From assembly GCA_023459355.1 (NCBI GenBank), contig JAEWUM010000040.1:210733-274732 (forward strand): a stretch of 64,000 nt of DNA. Direction: 5' to 3'. The DNA is from Bacteroidota bacterium. GTDB taxonomy: Bacteria; Bacteroidota; Bacteroidia; Bacteroidales; Paludibacteraceae. The stretch's first letter is position 1; the number at the start of each line of letters is the position of its first letter. A program made the translations under genes and the position numbers. Shown here one piece after another: positions 43,560 to 51,919 of this stretch. Under the pieces are notes generated by a model. The model saw nothing but the letters and a program-made list of their open reading frames with translations, made no database searches and had not been told where the DNA came from.

Positions 43560-44262
43560 TTATCTGGTTTTAATTCAGCTACTCACCATTCATTTTGTTG
43601 TTGACTACGTGATGCAGCCTGAAAAATGGGTTAAAGATAAAAAGGAAAAACAATGGAAATCACCGTATTTATACGTGCATGCATTCTTGCATGGTGGTTT
43701 GGTATGGTTGATTTTATTCAATGTGTATGCATGGTGGGTGGGATTGACGGTTACAGTAACTCATTTAATGATAGATGAATGGAAAGTGATTAAAGGCAAT
43801 GAAACAACTTTATCATTTATTGCAGATCAAGCATTACATATACTCGTGATAATTGCTTGTTGGATTATTTATACACAAAATTACGGCGAGTTGATGATGT
43901 TTCTGAATCATTACTTTGTATCGCCGCAAGCCTGGCTAATACTATGCGGACTAATTGTTGTGTTAAAACCAACATCTATCTTCATTGGAGTTTTTATGGA
44001 AAAATGGTCTGGATCTTCTGTCGGTTTGAATGATGCCGGGAAATACATTGGTTATTTAGAGCGTGTACTAACATATATTTTCATTTTAGCGGGGATTTAC
44101 GAGGCAATCGGGTTTTTAGTGGCTGCAAAATCAATTTTGCGTTTAGGAAACGGCAATAGACGTGACCGTGGTGAAACAGAGTATGTGGTGATTGGAACTT
44201 TTATGAGTTTTTTTGTGGCTGTAGCTGTCTCGTTGGTGGTTAAGTCTGTTGTTGTAAAATGA
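43549..44262 (+). CDS. DUF3307 membrane protein
   Basis: About 237 residues from ATG 43549, which overlaps the satD stop by 11 bases; an in-frame TTG at 43540 is less likely. The opening L-L-T-I-H-F-V-V-D-Y-V-M-Q-P, then H-A-F-L-H-G-G and T-H-L-M-I-D-E-W-K are DUF3307 hallmarks, with His/Asp residues near the membrane face. About six hydrophobic helices. SatD and DUF3307 genes are often paired in Bacteroidetes, and the overlap here points to coupled translation. Function unknown. Confidence 0.75.
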   Translation: MQINYLVLIQLLTIHFVVDYVMQPEKWVKDKKEKQWKSPYLYVHAFLHGGLVWLILFNVYAWWVGLTVTVTHLMIDEWKVIKGNETTLSFIADQALHILVIIACWIIYTQNYGELMMFLNHYFVSPQAWLILCGLIVVLKPTSIFIGVFMEKWSGSSVGLNDAGKYIGYLERVLTYIFILAGIYEAIGFLVAAKSILRLGNGNRRDRGETEYVVIGTFMSFFVAVAVSLVVKSVVVK

Positions 44263-44304
44263 TTACGTATATGAATGACAATTTAACTAATTATCTATTT
44301 AGCC

Positions 44305-45180
44305 ATGAAAATTAAAGGGTTACTAATTAATTCCGGCTTAGGTTCAAAAATCCTCCAATTAGCAGGAATCTCGTTGTTTTTCATGTTGCTATTCTCCATG
44401 ATTTCGCTTTGGATAACAAATGGAGACCTGTCGGATATCAGTTCTATTAAGCTGGCGCAGCTTATGCAATCTTTGGGGTTATTTGTCATTCCACCATTTT
44501 TGTTGGCTTGCTTTTGGAGTGAAAAACCGCTTCAGTACCTTCAGATAGATCGTAAACCTGCATTAAAAGAGGTGTTGTTGGTAGTAATCATCATGTTTTC
44601 TGCCGTACCAGCAATTAATTTACTCGGAGAGTTAAATCATGCCATACATTTTCCGGATTCTTTGTCGTGGGTTGAAAATCAAGTTGTTGGTATGGAAAAA
44701 AGAGCAGAAGAGCTTACGGTCAGGATGCTGGATGTTGATACGGTAGGCGGTTTACTGGTGAACCTCGGGTTGATAGCCATTGTCCCAGCCATTGGCGAAG
44801 AGCTTTTTTTCAGGGGAATCCTGCAGCAAATATTGCAGCATAAACTCAAAGCTCATGCTGCGGTGTGGATTACTGCCCTTGTTTTCAGCGCTATTCATTT
44901 TCAGTTTTTTGGTTTTATTCCCCGTATGCTGATGGGGGCTTTGCTTGGGTATCTGTTTTTGTGGACAGGCACTATCTGGGTGCCGGTGGCAGCACATTTT
45001 ACCAACAATGCTGCTGCAGTGTTGTATTATTATTTCAAAGGTGACGGTGCACAACAAGCCCTGGATTTGGAAAATATTGGGAAATCGGAAACGTATTTTG
45101 CCGGTATCATCAGTATGGTATTGGTGGCAGTGCTGATTTATTATTTCAGAAGGCAGACAAAACGCTTACCGGAAGAATAG
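44305..45180 (+). CDS. CPBP family intramembrane metalloprotease
   Basis: A 291-residue multi-pass membrane protein with the Abi/CAAX-protease (CPBP) motifs: E-E-L-F-F-R-G-I-L-Q (motif 1, ~residues 169-178), F-S-A-I-H-F-Q-F-F (motif 2 His) and A-A-H-F-T-N-N-A-A-A (motif 3). Eight or so helices are visible, plus a periplasmic loop after the third. CPBP proteases work in prenyl-protein processing in eukaryotes; bacterial members act on bacteriocin maturation or immunity or on unknown proteins. It starts 42 bases after the DUF3307 gene and could be cotranscribed with it. Convergent with the gene that follows, with three bases between them. Confidence 0.85.
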   Translation: MKIKGLLINSGLGSKILQLAGISLFFMLLFSMISLWITNGDLSDISSIKLAQLMQSLGLFVIPPFLLACFWSEKPLQYLQIDRKPALKEVLLVVIIMFSAVPAINLLGELNHAIHFPDSLSWVENQVVGMEKRAEELTVRMLDVDTVGGLLVNLGLIAIVPAIGEELFFRGILQQILQHKLKAHAAVWITALVFSAIHFQFFGFIPRMLMGALLGYLFLWTGTIWVPVAAHFTNNAAAVLYYYFKGDGAQQALDLENIGKSETYFAGIISMVLVAVLIYYFRRQTKRLPEE

Positions 45181-45183
45181 CTA

Positions 45184-45582
45184 TCAGACTTTTACAGTTC
45201 TTCTCTCCCTGACAATCATCAGCGCTTCTTCTTTGATGCCTTCGGGAAGTTCTATTTTCCGGAGCTGCAGACTGCGTAGCCATCCGGCTACATCGCTTTC
45301 TTTCAGGGTGTAAAAAATATCCGCAAACTGATTCTTCTGATTTTCAGTAAAAGAAGATGGGCTTATTCCAGAGAGTTCATCCAGTTCCTCATCGTCATAA
45401 TACACGATTTCACAATCCGGATTTAAGAGAGAATCTTTGTCGCAAACCTCATGTGCTCCACAACATTCTTCATCCATCTCGAAATTTATCTCAACCTCTT
45501 CTGTTTTCTTTTTTCGGTTAAGATAAGTGAGCAGCATCAACAGCCCTGCTCCGCCAATTAAAAGTATAATAAGTACCCACAT
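45184..45582 (-). CDS. Small Cys-rich membrane-anchored protein (conserved in Bacteroidales)
   Basis: About 132 residues from ATG 45582: one N-terminal transmembrane helix (M-W-V-L-I-I-L-L-I-G-G-A-G-L-L), K-K-K, then an acidic region with E-C-C-G-A-H-E-V-C-D-K-D-S-L-L and a C-terminal helix block with D-V-A-G-W-L-R-S-L-Q-L-R. The frame is open for another 27 codons upstream, but that part is encoded by a dispersed repeat (45598-45617), so the later ATG is chosen. Homologues in Bacteroidales are often mislabelled phospholipase; there is no lipase motif. The C-C-G-A-H-E-V-C cluster may bind metal. Confidence 0.65.
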   Translation of the reverse strand: MWVLIILLIGGAGLLMLLTYLNRKKKTEEVEINFEMDEECCGAHEVCDKDSLLNPDCEIVYYDDEELDELSGISPSSFTENQKNQFADIFYTLKESDVAGWLRSLQLRKIELPEGIKEEALMIVRERRTVKV

Positions 45583-45597
45583 TTTTATAGATTCTTG

Positions 45598-45617
45598 AAC
45601 CACAAAAGGCACAAAAG
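45598..45617 (-). repeat. Exact 20-bp dispersed repeat, copy 2 (inverted)
   Basis: Reverse complement of the 20-mer at 40797-40816. Together with copy 3 it makes a perfect inverted repeat around 45618-45697. Confidence 0.85.
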
Positions 45618-45697
45618 GAAATTCAAGAAGCAAATAACGAATAGTGAAAATGTAAGTTAGCATAACATTTCCTTACAATCATTAATTTAAAATTTTT

Positions 45698-45717
45698 CTT
45701 TTGTGCCTTTTGTGGTT
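45698..45717 (+). repeat. Exact 20-bp dispersed repeat, copy 3
   Basis: CTTTTGTGCCTTTTGTGGTT again, 145 bases before porW. The rest of 45718-45862 is AT-rich with no gene or clear -7 box. Confidence 0.85.
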
Positions 45718-45862
45718 ATATTAAATTAAATTCCCCGCAAAATTACGCAATTGTAGTTGAAATTAGCTATTTTTGTACGTTAAAAATACAATAGAAAAGC
45801 TATTTTTCAGTTTTAGAAGCATGTAAAATCCGGTTTCTGAAAATGGTATAATCAACATAATC

Positions 45863-48652
45863 TTGAAGCAAAAACACCTGTATATATACTGGATACTGGC
45901 ATTACTGCTCGTAATGTTGGGATGTTCCATGAATAAGAACACCTGGACCACCCGGACTGTTCAGTCGGTGAATACGCGTTTCAATGTTCATTTCAACGGG
46001 AAAGTTAGCTATGAGGATGCCATCAAGGCTATTCGTGAAGCCAATAAAGATGATTTTGGTCAGGTTATCCCGATGTATCCCATTAGTAATCATGAAAGTG
46101 CAGCCTCCGGTACCAGTCAGTTGAACAGAACCATTGAAAAATGCCGCAAAGCCATTAAAACCCGTTCAATTAAAGTCAAACCGGAGTATAATCGCCGCAA
46201 AGCACTCAAAAAGGGGTACAAAGAATTCATGAACAAGGAAGAATATAATCCTTTTATGCATGAAGTTTGGTTGCTGTTGGCAAAGGCCGAATTTCACAAG
46301 GCAGATTTTCTCGGTGCGGTGGGTACTTTCAATTACATTGCCCGTCATTTTAAGGAAAATGAAGATCTTGGGGTGACTTGTCAGTTGTGGGTAGTCCGTT
46401 CTTATGCTGAAATGGGATGGATATATGAAGCTGAGGATTTGTTGAGTAAACTGAATCAGAAAAACTTAAGAGGTGATAACGTAGGGTTGTATGTATCTGT
46501 ATATGCCGATTTGTTGTTGAAAAAAACGCAATACAGAGAAGCTATTCCATTTCTGGAAATGGCATTGGCGAGGGAAAAGGATAGGTCGCTGAGAATAAGG
46601 TTCTCATATTTGCTAGCACAATTGTATGAACAAACTGGAAATAAACGGAAAGCACATGATGCTTATTCCGCACTGATAAAGAAAAACCCTCCTTATGAGA
46701 TGGCTTTCAACGCAACCATCAGCAGGGCCGGGTTATTTCTGGATAACATGCAGGATATTCGCCATGATTTATTGAAAATGACCCGGAATTTCAACAACAG
46801 GGATTATCTGGATCAATTGTATTACACTGTCGGAAAGTCGTACCTGCATGAAAAAGATACGGTAAAAGCATTGGAGTATTTTCATGAGGCAGTTGATAAC
46901 AGTACGCGTAATGGTATCGATAAGGCGGTTACACTGATATTGATGGGTGACCTTTACTATGCAAAGAAAGCATACGTAAAGGCGCAACCAAGTTATGATG
47001 AAGCTTCGAAGATAATTAGTATTGACCATCCGGATTACCCACGTGTGTTCAAAAGGGCGGAAGTGCTTTCGGAGTTGGTTGTGCAACATGATATCGTGGT
47101 TTTGCAGGACAGTCTGCAAAGACTCTCGGCCATGTCAGAAGCAGACAGGCTGAAGAGCATCAATGCCTATATTGCCAATTTGGAAAAGGAAGAGAAACAG
47201 GCTGCTGAGAAAGAGGAAAAAATGAGGCAGTTACAGGAAGCGAATCAGGAACGTGCCGGTCAGGTCGCTGCTATGCCGATGTTAGGTGGTGGAAATTTGC
47301 AGGGGGAATGGTATTTTTACAATCCGAATCTGATTCGCAGTGGACAAACGGAATTTCAGTCCCGTTGGGGAAGAAGAAAGCTGGAAGATAACTGGCGTCG
47401 CATTAATAAATCAGCTGTGATGTTTGGTGATGAGCCTAATGGGCAACCGGCAACCGGAGCTTCGCTTATCGATTCAATTCCGGTGGCTGCTACCGGTGAA
47501 TTAGTTGAAGGAGAACCTCAACAGCAGGGTGAAACACTCGCTGATAATAAAAACCCGGCGTACTACCTCAGGCAGATACCGGTTACCCAAGAGCAACTTG
47601 CCCGTTCGAGTCAGCTGTGGGCTGAAGCTTTGTTCAATATGGGAATGATTTACAAAGATAAACTGGAAGATTTGCCATTGTCGATTGCCACTTTCAGGGA
47701 ATATATGAAACGTTTTGGTGAATATGAGTTGGTTCCGGATGCGTTGTATCAGTCGTATCTGATGCTCACCCGGTTGTTTCAGGCTACAGAAGCTGAATCT
47801 GTAAGAGAAAAGTTGATAACAGATTATCCCGACAACCGGTATGCACAGTTGCTTGCGAATCCGAATTACATTGAAACGAAACAGCAAATGTTTGCCGAAC
47901 AGGATTCTATTTACCGGATTGCTTACGAAGCGTTCAATAAAAATGATTTTGAAAAGGTCTTTGGTCAGGTTCAGTATATGGAAGAAAAATTCCCGATGAG
48001 TACTCTGATGCCTAAATTCCTGTTTTTGAAAGCACTCAGTATCGGTAAAACACAGCAGCCGGACCAATTTGAAAAGGCGCTTACTGAATTACTGGATGCA
48101 TACCCGACCAGTGATGTGAGTTCGATTTCAAAAGATATGCTCGCTTTGATAAAGCAGGGCAGAGAGGCACAACAAGGTACAACCCACGGCACCATCCTGG
48201 CTCGACGCGAAGTGCAGGTGAAAGCAGAGAACGGAGATACCGTCACCCTGACTTTCAGTCCGGATAAAGAAACCATGCACCGGGTTATGCTGATATCGTC
48301 GGAGCCCGAAGAGTCATTATATGCACTTCAGTTTCAACTGGCTGTGTTCAATTTTTCACGTTTTCTGCTGAATGATTTTGAATTGAATATCAGTAAGGTT
48401 GATGTGTCAAGAAATGCGTTGTCGGTTTTCAATTTCGACAATTATACTGATGCGGCCTGGTATTTGGGAGCCATCGCCGAAGATGCTGAAATTGTTAAGC
48501 TTATGAAGGGTCTGAAAATATTTCCGCTGGTAATTTCCGACCACAATTACGCACTGACAAAATCCGGATTTACATTGGATGACTACCTGACGTACCGGTC
48601 GTCTTTGGAATCTGCAAAAGAATCAAATAAAGAAAAAACAGATATAAGATGA
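45863..48652 (+). CDS. porW: T9SS periplasmic lipoprotein PorW/SprE (TPR protein)
   Basis: A 929-residue lipoprotein starting at TTG 45863; the signal ends at L-G-C (Cys21), and no in-frame ATG precedes it. T-R-T-V-Q-S-V-N-T-R-F-N-V-H-F-N-G, just after the signal, is characteristic of PorW/SprE, followed by many tetratricopeptide repeats (about residues 120-430: W-L-L-L-A-K-A-E-F-H-K, Y-A-D-L-L-L-K-K-T-Q-Y and so on). A Lys/Glu/Gln-rich coiled segment (~430-465) leads into a second helical region. PorW links the T9SS motor to the outer-membrane Attachment/SprA complex. Its stop overlaps the porX start by 4 bases, a coupling seen in related genomes. Confidence 0.8.
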   Translation: MKQKHLYIYWILALLLVMLGCSMNKNTWTTRTVQSVNTRFNVHFNGKVSYEDAIKAIREANKDDFGQVIPMYPISNHESAASGTSQLNRTIEKCRKAIKTRSIKVKPEYNRRKALKKGYKEFMNKEEYNPFMHEVWLLLAKAEFHKADFLGAVGTFNYIARHFKENEDLGVTCQLWVVRSYAEMGWIYEAEDLLSKLNQKNLRGDNVGLYVSVYADLLLKKTQYREAIPFLEMALAREKDRSLRIRFSYLLAQLYEQTGNKRKAHDAYSALIKKNPPYEMAFNATISRAGLFLDNMQDIRHDLLKMTRNFNNRDYLDQLYYTVGKSYLHEKDTVKALEYFHEAVDNSTRNGIDKAVTLILMGDLYYAKKAYVKAQPSYDEASKIISIDHPDYPRVFKRAEVLSELVVQHDIVVLQDSLQRLSAMSEADRLKSINAYIANLEKEEKQAAEKEEKMRQLQEANQERAGQVAAMPMLGGGNLQGEWYFYNPNLIRSGQTEFQSRWGRRKLEDNWRRINKSAVMFGDEPNGQPATGASLIDSIPVAATGELVEGEPQQQGETLADNKNPAYYLRQIPVTQEQLARSSQLWAEALFNMGMIYKDKLEDLPLSIATFREYMKRFGEYELVPDALYQSYLMLTRLFQATEAESVREKLITDYPDNRYAQLLANPNYIETKQQMFAEQDSIYRIAYEAFNKNDFEKVFGQVQYMEEKFPMSTLMPKFLFLKALSIGKTQQPDQFEKALTELLDAYPTSDVSSISKDMLALIKQGREAQQGTTHGTILARREVQVKAENGDTVTLTFSPDKETMHRVMLISSEPEESLYALQFQLAVFNFSRFLLNDFELNISKVDVSRNALSVFNFDNYTDAAWYLGAIAEDAEIVKLMKGLKIFPLVISDHNYALTKSGFTLDDYLTYRSSLESAKESNKEKTDIR

Positions 48653-50196
48653 AGAAAGACAAAATTTTATGGGCTGATGATGAAATTGACTTGCTGAAAG
48701 TCTATGTGCTTTTTCTGGAAGAAAAGGGATATGAGGTGGTTACGGCATCCAATGGCAATGATGCGGTGGATTTGTGTAAAAAAGAAAGTTTTGACATCAT
48801 CTTCCTGGATGAAAACATGCCGGGTTTGAGTGGATTGGAAACCATTCCGTTGATCAAGGAAATTCATCCGAATGTGCCGTTGGTCATGATTACCAAAAGT
48901 GAGGAGGAAAATCTCATGAATATGGCTATTGGGAGTAAGATTGCCGATTATCTCACCAAGCCGGTAAATCCCAGTCAGATTTTGCTGACCTTGAAGAAAA
49001 ATATTCATAAGAAAGAAATTCAGACTGAACATACTACTTCGACTTATCGCTCTGAGTTTGGACGAATCGGGATGCAAATCAATGATTCGTTAACTTATGA
49101 TGACTGGGTGGAAGTCTATAAAAAGCTGGTTTACTGGGAACTTGAATTGTCGGAAACAGATAGCGGCATGGACGAAATGTTGCGCATGCAGAAAACAGAA
49201 GCCAACAGTACTTTCAATAAATTCATCAAGAAAAATTATGTAGACTGGTTTAAAAATCAGACTAACAGACCCTTGTTAAGTCCGGATATTTTTAAAACCA
49301 AGGTTTTTCCTCTGTTGGATGAAGGTGAGAAAGTGTTCTTTGTGCTGATTGATAACTTCCGCTTCGACCAATGGAAAATAATCCGTGAAATGTTGAATGA
49401 ATATTACAGTTTCACGGAAGAAGGACTGTATTCGAGTATTTTACCAACTGCTACGCAGTATGCACGAAATGCAATTTTCTCCGGTCTGATGCCTGTTCAG
49501 ATTCAGCAGATGTTCCCGGATTTATGGGTGGATGAAGAGGAAGAGGAAGGAAAAAATCTGAATGAGAAAGATTTGATTCAAACTCAATTGCAACGTTTCA
49601 GAAAAAATTATGCTTTTTCATACAATAAGGTAAATGAATCGTCTTATTGTGAAAAACTGATTGAAAGATTGCCCCAGTTGGAAAATAACCAATTGAATGT
49701 TTGTGTGTTGAATTTCATCGATATGCTTTCCCATTCGCGTACGGAATCCAGAATGATGCGTGAGTTAGCCAATGACGAAAACGCTTACCGCTCACTGACG
49801 GTGTCGTGGTTCAAACACTCGGGCACACTTGAATTGTTGAAAGCCATTGCCCGCAGGGGGTACAAGGTTATCCTGACTACCGATCACGGAACTATTCAGG
49901 TTAAAAATCCGATTAAGGTCATAGGAGATAAAAATACCAATGTGAATTTGCGCTATAAAGTAGGTAAAAATCTGAGTTATAACCGCAAGGAAGTTTATGA
50001 GATATCCGATCCCAAGCAAATCGGCTTGCCCAGTCCGAATGTAAGTTCAACCTATATTTTTGCCGGCAATGAAGATTTTTTCGCGTATCCGAATAATTAC
50101 AACCATTACGTGAGTTATTATAAAAATACATTTCAGCATGGCGGTATTTCGTTAGAAGAAATGCTGATTCCGCTGATTGTGATGCAACCGAAATAG
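48649..50196 (+). CDS. porX: T9SS response regulator PorX (receiver + PglZ domain)
   Basis: A 515-residue protein. Residues 1-120 form a receiver domain: acidic pocket A-D-D-E (D10, D11), phospho-acceptor Asp54 in I-I-F-L-D-E-N-M-P-G, Thr/Lys in I-T-K-S and conserved Lys in L-T-K-P. Residues ~210-515 form a PglZ-type alkaline-phosphatase-superfamily domain with F-V-L-I-D-N-F-R-F-D-Q-W, S-I-L-P-T-A-T, L-T-T-D-H-G-T (metal residues) and F-Q-H-G-G-I-S-L-E-E at the end. PorX with PorY controls T9SS genes and is reported to hydrolyse oligonucleotides. No PorY gene lies here. Overlaps porW by ATGA. Confidence 0.93.
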   Translation: MKKDKILWADDEIDLLKVYVLFLEEKGYEVVTASNGNDAVDLCKKESFDIIFLDENMPGLSGLETIPLIKEIHPNVPLVMITKSEEENLMNMAIGSKIADYLTKPVNPSQILLTLKKNIHKKEIQTEHTTSTYRSEFGRIGMQINDSLTYDDWVEVYKKLVYWELELSETDSGMDEMLRMQKTEANSTFNKFIKKNYVDWFKNQTNRPLLSPDIFKTKVFPLLDEGEKVFFVLIDNFRFDQWKIIREMLNEYYSFTEEGLYSSILPTATQYARNAIFSGLMPVQIQQMFPDLWVDEEEEEGKNLNEKDLIQTQLQRFRKNYAFSYNKVNESSYCEKLIERLPQLENNQLNVCVLNFIDMLSHSRTESRMMRELANDENAYRSLTVSWFKHSGTLELLKAIARRGYKVILTTDHGTIQVKNPIKVIGDKNTNVNLRYKVGKNLSYNRKEVYEISDPKQIGLPSPNVSSTYIFAGNEDFFAYPNNYNHYVSYYKNTFQHGGISLEEMLIPLIVMQPK

Positions 50197-50197
50197 T

Positions 50198-50230
50198 TAA
50201 TAGCGAATAGCTAATAGTGAATAGAGAATA
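50198..50230. repeat. Dispersed simple repeat (TAATAGCGAATAGCTAATAG)
   Basis: Reverse-complement relative of the repeat at 33885-33932, immediately after the porX stop. Confidence 0.6.
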
Positions 50231-50296
50231 ACGGAGAAGGCAGAATAATTATTATTTAAACGATTCAACAATTCAACGTTAAAATATATAATAAAA

Positions 50297-51253
50297 ATGA
50301 ATACATACACCAACGTCAAAGACCTCGGTAATTTGCAACAAGCTGTGCAGGAGGCATTGGAAATCAAGCAGAATCGATACGCTTACAAGCACATCGGAGA
50401 GAATAAAACCCTGCTGATGGTATTCTTCAACTCGAGTTTGCGCACGCGCCTGAGTACCCAAAAGGCAGGAATGAACCTGGGCATGAACACCATGGTGCTC
50501 GACATCAATCAGGGAGCCTGGAAATTGGAAACAGAACGGGGCGTGGTGATGGATGGCGACAAGCCGGAACACATCCTCGAAGCGATTCCGGTGATGGGCG
50601 CCTATTGTGATGTCATCGGGGTGAGGGCTTTTGCGCAGTTCGAAGACAAAGCTTTCGATTACAGTGAGACCATCATCAATCAGTTTATCAAATACTCAGG
50701 TAAACCGGTTTTCAGCATGGAAGCAGCTACTGCACATCCCTTGCAGGCTTTTGCCGACCTGATTACCATCGAGGAGTATAAAAAAACGGCTCGTCCGAAA
50801 GTGGTGCTTACCTGGGCGCCACACCCTAAAGCGTTGCCGCAGGCGGTGCCCAATTCTTTTGCCGATTTTATGAACGAAGCGGAGGTTGATTTTGTGATAA
50901 CCCATCCTGAAGGATATGAACTCGCGGAAGAATTTGTACGTGGTGCGAAAGTGGAGTACAACCAAATGAAGGCTTTCGAAGGTGCTGATTTTATTTATGC
51001 CAAGAACTGGGCGGCTTATCAGTACCCGAATTATGGTAAAATACTCAGCGCCGACCGCAGCTGGACGGTAAGTGAACGTCAGATGGCCGTGACCAACAAC
51101 GCGTATTTCATGCATTGCCTGCCGGTGCGCCGTAACATGATTGTGACCGATGAAGTGATTGAAAGTCCGCAGTCGATCGTGATACCCGAAGCCGCCAACC
51201 GTGAGATATCTGCACAGGTTGTTATTAAAAGACTACTAGAGAATAGACTGTAA
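50297..51253 (+). CDS. argF': N-succinylornithine carbamoyltransferase
   Basis: A 318-residue carbamoyltransferase. Carbamoyl-phosphate motif F-F-N-S-S-L-R-T-R-L (residues 43-52), T-A-H-P-L-Q-A-F-A-D-L (H-P-x-Q motif) and H-C-L-P-V-R-R near the C terminus. It belongs to the acetyl/succinylornithine branch rather than the ordinary ornithine branch (W-K-L-E-T-E-R-G-V-V-M-D-G-D-K-P). Residue 90 is Pro within D-K-P-E-H; in Bacteroides fragilis Pro90 marks succinylornithine specificity, whereas Glu at this place marks acetylornithine. It makes N-succinylcitrulline in arginine synthesis. argB and argE follow within 3.5 kb. Confidence 0.92.
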   Translation: MNTYTNVKDLGNLQQAVQEALEIKQNRYAYKHIGENKTLLMVFFNSSLRTRLSTQKAGMNLGMNTMVLDINQGAWKLETERGVVMDGDKPEHILEAIPVMGAYCDVIGVRAFAQFEDKAFDYSETIINQFIKYSGKPVFSMEAATAHPLQAFADLITIEEYKKTARPKVVLTWAPHPKALPQAVPNSFADFMNEAEVDFVITHPEGYELAEEFVRGAKVEYNQMKAFEGADFIYAKNWAAYQYPNYGKILSADRSWTVSERQMAVTNNAYFMHCLPVRRNMIVTDEVIESPQSIVIPEAANREISAQVVIKRLLENRL

Positions 51254-51277
51254 CAAACTAAAAATATTAAAATATAA

Positions 51278-51379
51278 CCATATAAGTCATAGAAGCGGCA
51301 TATAAGTTATATTTACCTTTTGAAAAATTTTCAATTTAGAATATTAAGAGCTTATATGTCACTTATATGACTTATATGG
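51278..51379. repeat. 102-bp element with 29-bp inverted termini (second copy)
   Basis: The left 29 bases (51278-51306, starting CCATATAAGTCATAGAAG) and the reverse complement of the right 29 (51351-51379) differ at three places and share their ends CCATATAAGTCA and CATATAAG with the 304-bp element at 39204. The centre contains TTGAAAA-A-TTTTCAA (51320-51334). The right arm is a threefold CTTATATG repeat. It ends 15 bases before the apt ATG. Confidence 0.8.
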
Positions 51380-51394
51380 TAAAGTAACAAAATT

Positions 51395-51919
51395 ATGAAT
51401 ATAGAAAAGGTTATTGCATCCATCAGAAATGTACCGGACTTTCCCAAGCCGGGAATTTTATTTAAAGATATTACCACGGCAATGAAAGAGCCGGAAGTGT
51501 TGCGTTTCATCGTGGATGAATTGTATGAATACTACAAGGACAAAGGGATTACGAAGGTTGTGGGCGTGGAAAGCCGCGGTTTCGTGTTGGGAAGTATCCT
51601 GGCGTACAAGCTGGGTGCCGGTTTCGTGTTGTTGCGTAAACCCGGGAAATTACCTGCTGATACCTACCGGTTGGCTTATGATTTGGAATACGGTCAGGAT
51701 GCGCTGGAAATTCACAAAGATTCAATTGCCTCAGGAGATGTAGTTCTGTTACACGATGATTTGCTGGCGACGGGTGGTAGTGCGGGAGCAGCTTTGAAAC
51801 TACTTGCCAATTTTGATATGAAAGCAGTTTACGTGAGTTTTCTGATCGAACTTGAATTCCTGAAAGGAAAAGAAAAACTCGAAAACGCCACGGATATCCA
51901 TTCAATGATTAAATTCTGA
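51395..51919 (+). CDS. apt: Adenine phosphoribosyltransferase
   Basis: A 174-residue enzyme that recovers adenine as AMP using PRPP. F-P-K-P-G-I-L-F-K-D-I-T-T near the N terminus, V-G-V-E-S-R-G-F-V-L-G and the PRPP loop V-V-L-L-H-D-D-L-L-A-T-G-G-S-A are standard; the loop usually reads VDDLLATGGT, so H-D-D is a mild change. Length is normal. The stop codon shares one base with the argB start (TGATG), so apt and argB are translationally linked, which is an unusual pairing. Confidence 0.94.
   Translation: MNIEKVIASIRNVPDFPKPGILFKDITTAMKEPEVLRFIVDELYEYYKDKGITKVVGVESRGFVLGSILAYKLGAGFVLLRKPGKLPADTYRLAYDLEYGQDALEIHKDSIASGDVVLLHDDLLATGGSAGAALKLLANFDMKAVYVSFLIELEFLKGKEKLENATDIHSMIKF

Noticed and set aside
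45583..45663. Longer N terminus for the small Cys-rich membrane protein
   Set aside because: These 27 codons are made by a dispersed 20-bp repeat and put residues before the membrane anchor.
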